Positions 43,455 to 52,225 of a stretch of DNA of 64,000 bases are shown here, piece after piece (the first letter of the stretch is position 1; each line of letters starts with the position of its first letter). Origin of the DNA: Archangium lansingense (GTDB taxonomy: Bacteria; Myxococcota; Myxococcia; Myxococcales; Myxococcaceae). The translations under genes were made by a program, and so were the position numbers. The notes below the pieces were generated by a model. The model ran no database searches. It was not told where the DNA came from and saw only the letters and a program-made list of their open reading frames with translations. The stretch lies in the NCBI RefSeq assembly GCF_026626635.1, contig NZ_JAPNKA010000001.1:2046001-2110000 (forward strand). The letters are read 5' to 3'.

Positions 43455-44480
43455 CTACCCCATCCCCGTGGGCTCCGGCGCGACGCGAATCATCCGCTTG
43501 CCGATGTTGGCCCCATGCAGCAGGCCCATCAAGGCCCGCGGCGCGTTCTCCAGCCCGTCGATGATGTCCTCGCGGACCTTCAGCCGTCCCTCGGCCACCC
43601 AGCCCGCCAGCTCCTGCTCGGCCTGTTTCCGCCGCTCGTAGAAGTCCATGACGATGAAGCCCTCCAGGCGCAGGCGGAGGCTGATCAGCAGCCCCGGAAC
43701 ACCGAGCAGCCTCGGGGGTGGGGTCTCGGTGTCGAGGATGGACACGCAGCCGCAGCAGACGATGCGCCCGTGCTTCTTCATCCGGAACAGCGCCGCCTGG
43801 AAGACCGCGCCGCCCACGTTGTCGAAGTAGACGTCCACGCCCTCGGGGCAGCAGGCAGCCAGCCGCTCGGGAAGGTTCTCCGATTGGTAGTCGATGGCCT
43901 CGTCGAAGCCGAGCTCCCCGGTGAGCCAGTGGCACTTCTCCGGGCCTCCGGCGATGCCGATGACGCGGCAACCCTGGAGCTTCGCGATCTGCCCGGCGAA
44001 CGAGCCCACCGCCCCCGCCGCCGCCGACACGAGCACGGTCTCTCCGGCGCGCACCCTCCCGACCTCCAGCATGCCGAAGTACGCCGACTTGCCCGTTATC
44101 CCGAGCACGCTCATCCAGTGGGACAAGGGCTTGTGCGGCTCCAGCTTGTAGAGCGCATCTCCTGGGAGCAGGGCGAAGTCCTGCCAGCCGCCCTCGCACT
44201 CGACGAGGTCTCCGGGGCGGAAGCGCGCGTCCCGCGAGTCCACCACCTCGTTGAGCGTGAACCCGGCCATCACCTCGCCGAGCCCGATGGGCGGGCGGTA
44301 GGTGGGGTCGGGGAACATCCACGCCCGGTTTGCTGGATCCACGGAGAGGTAGAGGGTGCGTGTCAGCACCTCTCCGGTTCCTGGCACGGGGACCGGCGTC
44401 TCGCGGTAGTCGAAGTCGGACTCCCGCAGCCGGCCCTCGGGTCTGCGCGCCAGGAGGAACTGGCGGTTGATGGAGGGCAT
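43455..44480 (-). CDS. MDR-type NADPH-dependent oxidoreductase
   Basis: 341 aa from the ATG at 44480 (PSINRQFLLARRPEG), which has AGGAG 9 bp upstream; the ATG at 44489 directly abuts that site and is less likely. It belongs to the medium-chain dehydrogenases without catalytic zinc, near the PTGR1/curcumin-reductase group: LYLSVDPANRAWMFPDPTY, VLVSAAAGAVGSFAGQIAKL (nucleotide-binding loop) and DVYFDNVGGAVFQAAL. It would reduce alkenal or enone double bonds with NADPH. Cytosolic. Confidence 0.88.
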   Translation of the reverse strand: MPSINRQFLLARRPEGRLRESDFDYRETPVPVPGTGEVLTRTLYLSVDPANRAWMFPDPTYRPPIGLGEVMAGFTLNEVVDSRDARFRPGDLVECEGGWQDFALLPGDALYKLEPHKPLSHWMSVLGITGKSAYFGMLEVGRVRAGETVLVSAAAGAVGSFAGQIAKLQGCRVIGIAGGPEKCHWLTGELGFDEAIDYQSENLPERLAACCPEGVDVYFDNVGGAVFQAALFRMKKHGRIVCCGCVSILDTETPPPRLLGVPGLLISLRLRLEGFIVMDFYERRKQAEQELAGWVAEGRLKVREDIIDGLENAPRALMGLLHGANIGKRMIRVAPEPTGMG

Positions 44481-44623
44481 GAGGTGCATCTCCTTTCCGA
44501 TTCCAGGATGGAAGGCCGGGGGACGGCCTGTGAGGGGGACCTGGGAGTGCTCGGCTGCCTGGTTGGAGTAGGAAGGAGCGTCATGGACCGGGACCTTCCG
44601 AAGGGTGATGGTAGGGTGACCTG

Positions 44624-45400
44624 ATGGCTTCCGCTTCGTCTCTCCGTTTCGTTCTGGGCGCGCTCGCCGCGTGTGGGCTTCTCGCCGGTTGTGGCCGCAC
44701 CGTGGCCCAGCCCGCTACCCTCGCTGACCTCCAGGAGCGCACCCTCAAGTTCACGCTCACGGACGTGGACTCGCTGGAGCGGGACTCGACCGTTGGGGCG
44801 TACCGCTTCACCCTCGTGTTCTCCGAGGGGACTTCCTGCGCCCGGCTCGCTGACGGCGCCACCGCCACCCTCAATGGCCAGGCCATGAAGCTCGAGCCCG
44901 GTGGCGTGCCCGATACCGGTGTCGGCGGGCGCGACGTGTGCGAGCCGCCGCGCGCCACCTTCGACTTCGACCCCGAGCGCTGGGACAACGAGCCCACCGA
45001 GGACCTCCGCGTCATCCTCCAGGACGACACTCACTCGATGGTGCTCGTTCTGCGGGATGCCAAGGCCAAGCGGCGCTTCCTGCGCAGCGGGAGCAGCTCC
45101 CCGGGCACCCTGCGGCGCGGGCAGTCCTATACCTACGGTTGGCTGCCCGAGACCGATGTCCTCCAGGCTCCCGCGAAGGTCAGCCTCATCCACAAGAACA
45201 GTGGCGCCCTGGCCATCCTCGATGTTCAGCAGGAGGGCAACGCGGCCCACTTCACCGTTCCCTCCGAGACCGTCGAGGGTCAGTACATCCTGCGGATGAG
45301 CGGTACTGCCGTCGCGCAGGTGCTCTCCTGCGAGGGCGTAGCCGGCTGCGAGGGAGGTCTCTTCCACTCGGGCGACGTCGACGTCAACGTCAGCAACTGA
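44624..45400 (+). CDS. putative lipoprotein
   Basis: 258 aa with a signal peptide (RFVLGALAACGLLAGCGR) ending in a lipobox LAGC. The mature protein is mostly beta-strand-like, with two Cys pairs (TSCARLADG, RDVCEPP; VLSCEGVAGCEGG). It contains a DVDSLERDSTVGAYRF segment typical of small myxobacterial lipoproteins of unknown role. No enzyme motif. The upstream gap of 143 bp is shared with the divergent reductase gene. A rho-independent-like inverted repeat follows at 45414. Confidence 0.65.
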   Translation: MASASSLRFVLGALAACGLLAGCGRTVAQPATLADLQERTLKFTLTDVDSLERDSTVGAYRFTLVFSEGTSCARLADGATATLNGQAMKLEPGGVPDTGVGGRDVCEPPRATFDFDPERWDNEPTEDLRVILQDDTHSMVLVLRDAKAKRRFLRSGSSSPGTLRRGQSYTYGWLPETDVLQAPAKVSLIHKNSGALAILDVQQEGNAAHFTVPSETVEGQYILRMSGTAVAQVLSCEGVAGCEGGLFHSGDVDVNVSN

Positions 45401-45413
45401 GCCCGCTCGCCTT

Positions 45414-45447
45414 CCCGGCAAGGGTCCCTCCCCCGGTGGTTGCCGGG
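45414..45447 (+). terminator. inverted repeat after the lipoprotein gene
   Basis: CCCGGCAA (45414-45421) and TTGCCGGG (45440-45447) are perfect 8-bp arms separated by 18 nt, 13 bp after the stop. No T tract, as often in high-GC genomes. The first arm lies at the edge of sequence reused at 60341-60358. Confidence 0.45.
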
Positions 45448-45500
45448 GTCCGGCCGCCTCCCCACCGTGGGCAGGGTAGGCAACCTGAGAGGACCCCACC

Positions 45501-46379
45501 ATGGCTCAGAAGAATCCGCGCGACGCAGGACCCAAGCCCCCGCTGCCTCCCCAGGAGCAGCCACCCCCTGGGCTCGAGGTCGAGATGACCCCCGAGCCGG
45601 ACTACGGCCTCACCAGCTACAAGGGGCTCGGCCGGTTGAAGGACAGGGTGGTGCTCGTCACCGGAGGCGACAGCGGCATCGGCCGGGCGGTGTGCCTGGC
45701 CTTCGCCCGAGAGGGCGCCGACGTGGCCTTCGCCTACCTCAACGAGGACCCAGACGCCGAGGTGACCCGGCGCGCCGTGGAGGACTCGGGCCACCAGGTG
45801 CTTGCGCTCAAGGGCGACCTCACCGATGAGAGTGTCTGCCGCCGTATCATCGAGGACACGGTGAAGCGCTTCGGCCGCATCGACGTGCTCGTCAACAACG
45901 CGGCCTACCAGGGCAAGTCGGTGGAGAAGTTCGAGGAGCTCACCGCCGAGCGCATCGAGCGCACCTTCCGCACCAACATCATCGCCATGTTCCACCTGGT
46001 GCGCTTCGCGCTGCCGCACATGAAGGCCGGTGGTTCCATCATCAACGTGGCCTCCATTCAGGCCTACCAGCCGTCACCGGGCATCCTCGACTACGCGAGC
46101 ACCAAGGGCGCCATCGTCACCTTCACCAAGGGCCTGGCGCAGGAGCTCATCGAGCGAGGCATCCGCGTCAACGCCGTGGCCCCGGGCCCCGTGTGGACGC
46201 CGCTCATCCCCCAGTCCTTCGACGCCGAGAAGGTGAAGAAGTTCGGCCAGCAGTCGCCCATGGGCCGGCCCGCGCAGCCGGTGGAGCTCGCGCCCTCGTT
46301 CGTGTTCCTCGCCTCTGATGAGTCACGCTACGTGAACGGCGAAATCCTCGGTGTCACCGGTGGCAAGGCCCTCGCCTGA
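45501..46379 (+). CDS. SDR family oxidoreductase
   Basis: 292 aa. A Pro-rich N-terminal extension of 45 residues precedes the Rossmann domain: TGGDSGIGRAVCLAFAREGA (NAD(P) loop), LVNNAAYQ, the catalytic Ser in INVASIQAYQ and Tyr/Lys in YASTKGA, then the C-terminal GEILGVTGG. It resembles the YhdG/YghA-type dehydrogenases with such an extension. The substrate is unknown. The 3' half, from 46025, is repeated almost exactly at 60361. No operon partner is obvious. Confidence 0.88.
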   Translation: MAQKNPRDAGPKPPLPPQEQPPPGLEVEMTPEPDYGLTSYKGLGRLKDRVVLVTGGDSGIGRAVCLAFAREGADVAFAYLNEDPDAEVTRRAVEDSGHQVLALKGDLTDESVCRRIIEDTVKRFGRIDVLVNNAAYQGKSVEKFEELTAERIERTFRTNIIAMFHLVRFALPHMKAGGSIINVASIQAYQPSPGILDYASTKGAIVTFTKGLAQELIERGIRVNAVAPGPVWTPLIPQSFDAEKVKKFGQQSPMGRPAQPVELAPSFVFLASDESRYVNGEILGVTGGKALA

Positions 46380-46429
46380 GCGGCGGGGCCACGCGTGGGA
46401 GGCGGCGGCTTCGATTCCCGCCGCCTCCA
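46025..46429 (+). repeat. 405-bp direct repeat, copy A (SDR 3' end plus hairpin)
   Basis: This sequence covers the last 118 codons of the SDR gene, its stop and the downstream hairpin. Copy B at 60361-60764 is about 97% identical over the whole length with only a few substitutions and short gaps, and diverges at the hairpin end (CTCCAC here, TCCATG there). The copies are in the same orientation and delimit 14 kb. Confidence 0.85.
46398..46428 (+). other. hairpin resembling a tmRNA/tRNA 3' end
   Basis: GGAGGCGGCGG-CTTCGATTC-CCGCCGCCTCC is a perfect 11-bp stem 18 bp after the SDR stop. The stretch GGCTTCGATTCCCGCCGCCTCCA looks like the T-arm and acceptor end of a tRNA or tmRNA gene, with one change (C for G) before TTCGATT. 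It is not a complete RNA gene. It may be an att-like site, an SDR terminator, or both. A copy with one deleted C lies at 60734-60764. Confidence 0.4.
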
Positions 46430-46869
46430 CTCTGTATCTCTGGAAAGGACTCAGCTTTCCGAGAGGCTGTAGCAAGGGGATCGTGGCGCCGTTCGAGTCC
46501 TTTTTTGACACCTTCTCGGGCTTCGTCTTGGTGTGGCCCTTGTCGTAGGAGGTGGCGATGACGAGCCGTCCCAACATGGGGGTGTTCGGCTCGTAGCGAC
46601 CACCCCGGGCGCGCCCCAGTAGGGCGTCATGCCTGCCGCACAGGGGGCTGGCGTGGTCCGGCGCCACGGCCGCCACGCTGGTGAGCGCCACGTTGGAGCG
46701 GGAGCCAGCGGAATCGCTAACAGGTCCGCTACCCAACACTCGGACCCTGCGACGCGGCGCGCAGTGACACGGGAGGATTCATGCCACCTGGCGCACCGCA
46801 CGGGGGCCTCTCGTCACCGGCGGCTCCGCACCGTTCTACGCACAGTGTCAGCGTGTTTTACTGAGCGGC
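46430..46869. other. gene-poor spacer
   Basis: About 440 bp without a convincing gene. A 138-codon minus-strand frame (46323-46739) crosses the repeat and hairpin and translates tRNA-like sequence, so it is rejected. A T-rich GAGTCCTTTTTTGACACC lies at 46493-46510. No terminator or promoter is strong. Confidence 0.4.
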
Positions 46870-47656
46870 ATGTTCCTGCCCAACTCCCGCCGGAGGAATC
46901 GGCCCGCGTCACCCGACGCGGCTCCGCTGCGAAACAGCGTGCAGAAGCCAGGAACCGCGCAGCAGGGTGTGCCGCGCAACCTCGGGGAACAGGGACCCGC
47001 CCCGGAGGCCGTGCCCGTGCAGCAGGGGGGGCCGCGCTACCTCGGGGGACAGGGACCCGCCGGCGGTGTGGGAGTGCCCAGGTACCTGGGGGGACGTGGC
47101 CCGGGGGTGCAACACCAACCCGAGGCGGGAAAGAAAGACTCCGGGACTGGCATTCCGCTCTTCCTGCGCCAAGCCGCGGGCGCCAAGCCGGCCCGCCAGA
47201 CGGAAAGCGGTGCGGCCGGCGCCAGGGGCATGGGCGGTGGTGCGGCCGCGAGCACGGGCGGTGGAGGCGCCAGCGCGGCTGCCCAGCCAGTCACCGTGGA
47301 CACGCACAGCCCGGGCGCTGTCCTCGACTCGCTCGCGGATGAAAGAGGTCACGAATCAGCGCGAGCTCTACACCCTCATCAAGCAGGCGCTCGGAGGCAA
47401 GGGCGCACGAGGCCTCAATCCGGCTACGAACAACAAACTCCTGATCAATCTCCGTGGATACCAGCTTGAAGTCTATGTAGGGCCGTTGAAGCAGCCCGCT
47501 GTAGGCTTGAAGGCCAACTCCATCTACATCAAGGGCGGACCAAACACGTTGAACCCGGCACAAGTCGAAGCGTACGCGAATGCCGTAACCTCCGGGACAC
47601 GTAGCGTGGATGATATCCGCCGCGAGATTGCCGCACGCTTCGCACGAGGTTTCTAG
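46870..47656 (+). pseudogene. toxin-like protein with PRYLGG repeats, frameshifted
   Basis: The first frame (46870-47340) opens MFLPNSRRRNRPASP and carries four degenerate copies of a (G)-P-R-x-L-G-x-x-G-P unit: GVPRNLGEQGP, GGPRYLGGQGP, GVPRYLGGRGP, GIPLFLRQAAG. A Gly/Ala-rich linker follows and ends near AVLDSLADE. The plausible C-terminal domain is in another frame, 47339-47656 (MKEVTNQRELYTLIKQALGG through AARFARGF), with a lower GC content. The layout resembles an exported polymorphic toxin whose middle has been lost. No toxin catalytic motif is recognised. The C-terminal piece could still be translated alone from 47339. It abuts the next gene with no gap. Confidence 0.45.
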
Positions 47657-48280
47657 ATGAGCCCCCTGGAACGTGAGTTGAGAGACCGCCTCCGCAAGAT
47701 CTACGTTGATGGGTGGGTCTATTGGAAAGACCCGCCGGACTATATGGAGCGCATAGAGCGCCAGGTCGAAGTGCTGCGGGAGTGCGTGTCCAGGTGCCTG
47801 GGTTGTACCGCTACGGTGCAAACCACTCCAGGAGATATCAACGACTACTACGATATCGAGTGCCCACTGACCTCGGGGTTCCCCGAGAGCAGAGCTGAGC
47901 TCGACTACGATCAGCTAGAGCAGGAAGGGCCCGCGGAGTACTTCCAACTGCTGCTGAGCACCGTGGCACCAGTAGTTGCCGGGGTCTGGCATCGCTTCTT
48001 CATCCGCGATGGCATGCGACAGCATGAGATGTTCGACTTCCTCAGTGAGGAATGGTTCGCGGGGCACACCGAACACAAGCCGATGGCCCTGGAGATCATA
48101 CGCAAAGCAGAAGAGCAAGGGCTCACGGTGCTCGGCTGGGATATTACGCTGCTGCCCGCTGACAAAGACTGGCCCCTGGCTCGCCTGATGCCGGAGGACC
48201 CAGACCTGCGGCATTATTTGTTTGGGGGCTACTATGATGACTGGGGAGGAATCGTCAAACCCGTTCGTGATACGTTCTGA
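47657..48280 (+). CDS. possible immunity protein
   Basis: 207 aa, ATG at 47657 immediately after the upstream stop (47656). Acidic, Trp/Tyr rich, soluble; no known motif. Segments: VDGWVYWKDPPDYMERIERQ, ECPLTSGFPESRAELDYDQL, WHRFFIRDGMRQHEMFDFLS, YYDDWGGIVKPVRDTF. Composition is lower in G+C than its flanks, as is the preceding domain. Small acidic proteins placed directly after a toxin domain are commonly immunity proteins, but that is inference from context only. Confidence 0.5.
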   Translation: MSPLERELRDRLRKIYVDGWVYWKDPPDYMERIERQVEVLRECVSRCLGCTATVQTTPGDINDYYDIECPLTSGFPESRAELDYDQLEQEGPAEYFQLLLSTVAPVVAGVWHRFFIRDGMRQHEMFDFLSEEWFAGHTEHKPMALEIIRKAEEQGLTVLGWDITLLPADKDWPLARLMPEDPDLRHYLFGGYYDDWGGIVKPVRDTF

Positions 48281-48357
48281 TGCTTTGGGACAAGAACACC
48301 CCATGTCGATCCCAGAGAAATTCCGCAGTAAGCGTTCACCGGATCAGGCTTCGAGTA

Positions 48358-48422
48358 GGTGTCAAAGAACTCGTTCCGACATTTCGCGCTCTCCGAGCCG
48401 TCCCTACGAATCGTCTGACACC
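48358..48422 (+). repeat. 65-bp dispersed repeat, copy 1
   Basis: The 65-bp sequence opens GGTGTCA and closes TGACACC (7-bp inverted termini), and an identical copy lies at 60265-60329. Both are preceded by CGAGTA. On the minus strand it translates as CQTIRRDGSESAKC and so on, but no gene covers it. It looks like a MITE or the solo end of an IS. Confidence 0.7.
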
Positions 48423-48464
48423 CTTCCTGGGAAATGAGGGATGCGACAGGTATTGTCTGGCGCA

Positions 48465-49547
48465 ATGACGACCGACCCACGCCCCAAGGACGTACCTCCC
48501 GAAGCCACTTTCGATGCCAACGCCAACCTCTGGCGTGAGGGGAGCCCCAACGACCCGCGCGAGCGCCTGTGGATTCATCCGTCGGGCCTCCTGCTGCTCG
48601 ATGCCACGCGCAAGGACGGCAAGCTCGAGGGTGAGCTCAAGTGGTCGCTCGCCTACCACCAGATGTCCGAGTACGCGCCGCGCGTGGCCATGCAGATGGC
48701 GCTCGGTCTGCCGAAGGGGCCGAAAACCACGATGCTCGCGACGTTCGCGGACGGCGTGCTGGTCGAGGTGCGCTTCCGTCCTGGCTTCGACTTCCCGGAC
48801 ACGCTGCGGGTCGAGCTGCGTGACGGTGTCATCGACGGCACCGTCGAGTGGGTCGTCGGGCCGGTCGAGGGAGCACTGTTCGAGCACGGTGACACCAGGC
48901 TCCTGCCCAAGGCCTTCAAGCTTCCGAAGCCGTGGCCCCATCGCCTGACGGCGGTCTTCGCCAAGGGCAAGCTGAAGAGCACCACGTACTTCGACAAGGA
49001 CGGCAACACCCTGGACGTGAGCAAGACGACGCTCACCGAGTGGGGTGAGACCGTCGAGGCGGGCTCCCTGGCTGGCTACATCGAGCGCGGCGACTTCGCG
49101 GCGGACGCGGCGCGCTTCTTCCCGAAGGCGTCCCGCGTGTCGAAGCCCGGCAGCGAGAAGGTCCGCGCCGTTCCCGCGGGTCTCGCGCTGGACAAGTTGG
49201 TGAAGGACGGTGGTGTGCCGTCGATGACCACCGCCTTCGACTTCGACAGCTACGGCTTCGACTGCAAGAAGGAGGAGCTGTACGGCGCGGCCGATGACAA
49301 GTACGTCGGCATCGCGAGCGACGGCTCCGGCGAGATGTTCCTGCTCGACGTCACCACGGGAGAAGTCGTCCGCTACGCGCACGAGGAAGGGACTGTCGCG
49401 CAGGCCTTCGCCTCGCTCGACCACCTCGCGTTCTCGCTCCTGCGTGTCGAGGCGGCCGCCAAGAAGGTGATTCCCAAGGCGAAGCTCTCGGCGCTGTTCA
49501 AGCGGCTGGGCCTCACCACGGCCGTCGCGCTCCTGAAGGAATACTGA
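48465..49547 (+). CDS. hypothetical protein, SMI1/KNR4-like C-terminus
   Basis: 360 aa from the ATG at 48465 (TTDPRPKDVPPEA); an ATG at 48441 is in frame but the ribosome site is poor for both. The first 230 residues are beta-rich (GLLLLDATRKDGKLEGELKW, LRVELRDGVIDGTVEWVVGP, ALFEHGDTRLLPKAF). The C-terminus DDKYVGIASDGSGEMFLLDV TTGEVVRYAHEEG followed by a helix resembles the SUKH/SMI1 fold, common among immunity proteins and cytosolic regulators. Residues DGSG and the spaced aromatic support that fold only weakly. Substrate unknown. Confidence 0.5.
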   Translation: MTTDPRPKDVPPEATFDANANLWREGSPNDPRERLWIHPSGLLLLDATRKDGKLEGELKWSLAYHQMSEYAPRVAMQMALGLPKGPKTTMLATFADGVLVEVRFRPGFDFPDTLRVELRDGVIDGTVEWVVGPVEGALFEHGDTRLLPKAFKLPKPWPHRLTAVFAKGKLKSTTYFDKDGNTLDVSKTTLTEWGETVEAGSLAGYIERGDFAADAARFFPKASRVSKPGSEKVRAVPAGLALDKLVKDGGVPSMTTAFDFDSYGFDCKKEELYGAADDKYVGIASDGSGEMFLLDVTTGEVVRYAHEEGTVAQAFASLDHLAFSLLRVEAAAKKVIPKAKLSALFKRLGLTTAVALLKEY

Positions 49548-49687
49548 GCGCGCGGCGCCAGGCCGTGTGGAGGCGCTGCTTCGTGGAGCCGAGGAGGACC
49601 CGCGCTTGTTCCCCCACGCAGGAGCGGAGGGGGCGAGCGTGGCACCTGAGCAGGAACGCCACCTCGCCCGCAGTCACTGCGTCATCA

Positions 49688-51415
49688 TCAGGCCAGCCCT
49701 TCCAGGTGGATGGACCCTGGCGGAGGCTGCGCGGTGGTTGGTTCCTGTTCCAGGGTGATGTGCTGATCGGGGCAGGTGACCCGTTCCCACGTCGAGCCGT
49801 CGAAGCGGGCGAGGTCGGTCAACCCGATACACCACATCACGCCGTCGCACGCGTGCAGCAGGCCGCCGCCGAAGGAGGGCGTCAGTCCGGTCTCGACAGG
49901 CTTCAACGTGTCGCCCTCGAGCACGAGGATGTCGAGCCGGGAAGCAACGTAGAGGCGGTCCCCGAGCACCGCGACGCCAATCAGTGGGGCCTCGTCGCCG
50001 GTTCGATATGTCTTCCAGGGGCCCTCCGCTCCGCGAACGAGGAGCGTCCCCTGGTCGCCGACGACGGCAATTCCATCCTTCGTGGCCGTTACCGCGTGCA
50101 GCTCGACCTGGACCGGTGCATTCAGTGAGTTCCACGACTCGCCATCGAAGTGCATCACCCGCCCGCCGGTTCCCACGGCGGTCAGGTCGCGCAGGGTATG
50201 GCCCGTGATGTCCCGGAAGGCTCCGGTGGCATCCTCTGGCAGCCCTGCTTCCAGGCGGTTCCAGGTCTTGCCCGACGAGGCATAGACGAGGAGGTCATCA
50301 CCACACACCACGAGTCCATCAGCCACCGCGCGGATACGGTGCAGGGGCGCGGGAGCGTTGAGCACATCGATCCGAAGGTGCTCGCTGCCACTGAACGCGA
50401 CGGCGACGACGCCATCGTTGAGCAGCATGCGTATCGAGCGCTGTTGGTCGGCGCCGATGAAGAAGCACATGGAAACCGGAGCCCCGCCCGGAGTCGACGA
50501 CGCACACCAGCCATGCTGGGCCGAGTACGTGTAGTAGCGGCCGAACTCCGCTTCGCGCCACCGCGAGGTGTGGCACACGGCGAAGGCCGCGAGGCCGGCT
50601 CGCACGCAGATGCCATCGAGATAGTGCACGTTCGCACGCCAGCGGCCGGTGGGCGTCCGCGTCTTCCGTGGTGGCGCTTTGAAGGCCCGCTTTCCTCGCA
50701 CCAGCGGGCGGCCCGCGTCAATCGCATCGAGAATGAGCTCCCGCTCGAGCCTGATGAAGGCGAGCTCTGTTTCACCTCCGGCTTTCGACGCCTTCTGGCC
50801 CGCGGGCCCGAGTTCCACCCAGGAGGACCAGTTGAACAACTCCGGGGAGAGCTGCTGGAGCGCCAACGGCTCCTCGGGCACGGCCTTGCCCGACACCTCG
50901 AGGAACTTCCCCCCTGGGACGACGGGTGAGACGAGCCCTCCCTCGAGGCGGATCGCATGCTCCTCCGTCAGCACGCACGCTGCCTGCGTCGGCCCTTCCA
51001 CGACGATGGAGCCGTGGTTGTAGAAGCCGAACAACGCGCCCGACAACGTCAGCGCACCTTCCACTCGCACCTGGCTGCCGCCGCAGGCGACGTCGCGCGC
51101 GCGGAGGTCGCCTCGCACGAGCAGGAAGGGGCCGAAGTCCATCTCGGCATTCATGACCGCGCCCTCCACCGTCACGTCGCCGTCGATGATCAGACCGCTC
51201 AGCGCATCCAGGGAGTTCCCGCCTTGGTCGCGGCGCGGAATCCCCAGGAACCGATCGAGCTGCCAGAAGTCGAGCGGAATGTGGTCGAGCACGATGGAGC
51301 CGCGAAGGACAGCTACCCGTCCGCTCGAGTGCTTCTTCAGGTCGAAGCGCTTCTTCAGCTGGAATTCCTGGTCGAGCGCGCGGACGGTGGCGACGGTGAC
51401 AGAGGACTTCTTCAT
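49688..51415 (-). CDS. hypothetical protein with beta-helix and propeller-like parts
   Basis: 575 aa from the ATG at 51415 (KKSSVTVATVRALDQ); the frame stays open further upstream but that stretch is IS remnant. Residues 55-140 are a bactofilin-like beta-helix pattern (LSGLIIDGDVTVEGAVMNAE, GPFLLVRGDLRARDVACGGS, RVEGALTLSGALFGFYN). From about 290 the sequence has WD/Kelch-like blades (IRAVADGLVVCGDDLLVYAS, LRDLTAVGTGGRVMHFDGES, LHAVTATKDGIAVVGDQGTL). Not a family I can name; no signal peptide. A cytoplasmic scaffold or immunity-like protein is possible. Confidence 0.5.
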   Translation of the reverse strand: MKKSSVTVATVRALDQEFQLKKRFDLKKHSSGRVAVLRGSIVLDHIPLDFWQLDRFLGIPRRDQGGNSLDALSGLIIDGDVTVEGAVMNAEMDFGPFLLVRGDLRARDVACGGSQVRVEGALTLSGALFGFYNHGSIVVEGPTQAACVLTEEHAIRLEGGLVSPVVPGGKFLEVSGKAVPEEPLALQQLSPELFNWSSWVELGPAGQKASKAGGETELAFIRLERELILDAIDAGRPLVRGKRAFKAPPRKTRTPTGRWRANVHYLDGICVRAGLAAFAVCHTSRWREAEFGRYYTYSAQHGWCASSTPGGAPVSMCFFIGADQQRSIRMLLNDGVVAVAFSGSEHLRIDVLNAPAPLHRIRAVADGLVVCGDDLLVYASSGKTWNRLEAGLPEDATGAFRDITGHTLRDLTAVGTGGRVMHFDGESWNSLNAPVQVELHAVTATKDGIAVVGDQGTLLVRGAEGPWKTYRTGDEAPLIGVAVLGDRLYVASRLDILVLEGDTLKPVETGLTPSFGGGLLHACDGVMWCIGLTDLARFDGSTWERVTCPDQHITLEQEPTTAQPPPGSIHLEGLA

Positions 51416-51597
51416 CGAGGGGCAGCCCTGCTCATGGGGATGGAGATGCGACGAGACCCTGGAGCATGGCCTATCCCGGGACCGCGATGTGGGCCATGTC
51501 GTGGTGGCTTCATGTAAGTCACTGGCTCCCGCCACCTCGAGTCTTCGAGTAGCGATGCCGAGCCTGCGCCTTACCGGACTTCCCTGAAGCAGGTTGG

Positions 51598-51990
51598 ATG
51601 TATAGGCGGAATGGGGGCCCGCTTGCTCGGCGGCGGGCTGGAGCAGGGAGGCGGAGGAGGAGAGGGCTGGGGCCAGCAAGGCCGTGCGCGACGCATAAGA
51701 GGGATGGGGGCCCTGTTGAGGGGGCGGGAGGGTGCAGAGGGGCCGAGGAGGGCCGCTGACGGGGCCGCCCGAGTGATGCTCCCGTCCGGTGGACAGGCCG
51801 CGCAGCCCCCTTGGGGTACACGCCTGCCCAGGCCCCGGCGTATAGGCGCAGCACCCGGTGACGCACCACCCGCAGCAGTCGCTCCACCTCACCTTGCGTG
51901 GGCGGGGGCAAAGCCTCGAAGCGCACGCCGCCCTCCCGCGGCACGAAGACGCCGTCCGGTACCAGCGCGCGTCGGAGCTCTTCAACCCGC
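51598..51990 (-). mobile_element. IS91-family remnant, diverged copy
   Basis: Minus-strand reading gives FEALPPPTQGEVERLLRVVRHRVLRL, an internal IS91 transposase segment, at about 51840-51935. It runs into a G/C-rich 3' noncoding part with the same order of blocks as the copies at 53757 and 58943 and ends at the shared TATAGG boundary. No intact transposase. It abuts a truncated acetyltransferase gene. Confidence 0.5.
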
Positions 51991-52024
51991 GGCGAGCATC
52001 AGAGCGAAGTCCCGGACATGCCGC

Positions 52025-52207
52025 GTCGCCCTGAACCTGAACCGCATCGAGGCCGACATCGACCCGCGCAACATCGGCTCGGCGCGGGTGCTGGAAAAGC
52101 TGGGGTTCAGGAAGGAAGGCGATATGCCCGAGCGCTGGATCGTGCACGGCGAGATGGCCGACACCGTCAACTACGGGCTGCTCAGGCGCTACTGGGACGA
52201 GCGCTGA
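52025..52207 (+). pseudogene. GNAT acetyltransferase, C-terminal fragment
   Basis: 60 codons that read VALNLNRIEADIDPRNIGSA then RVLEKLGFRKEGDMPERWIV and end YGLLRRYWDER. This is the acetyl-CoA-binding C-terminal half of a RimJ-like GNAT. The start and N-terminal half are absent, replaced by IS91-like sequence at about 52020. Not expected to be functional. Confidence 0.75.
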
Positions 52208-52225
52208 GCAGTCCGGCCGGCCGCA

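Noticed and set aside
46398..46428. Complete tRNA or tmRNA gene
   Set aside because: Only the T-arm/acceptor-like end is present; no anticodon arm, 5' acceptor strand or tag ORF nearby.
46323..46739. 138-codon minus-strand frame
   Set aside because: It runs through the hairpin and translates the tRNA-like end (VEAAGIEAA), a known artefact type, and through SDR coding DNA.
48336..49424. 362-codon minus-strand frame covering the 65-bp repeat
   Set aside because: Mostly antisense to the gene at 48465; no domain.
49567..49660. Fifth IS91 scrap
   Set aside because: AGGGGGCGAGCGTGGCACC matches the other copies only over about 20 bp, so it was not listed as a feature.
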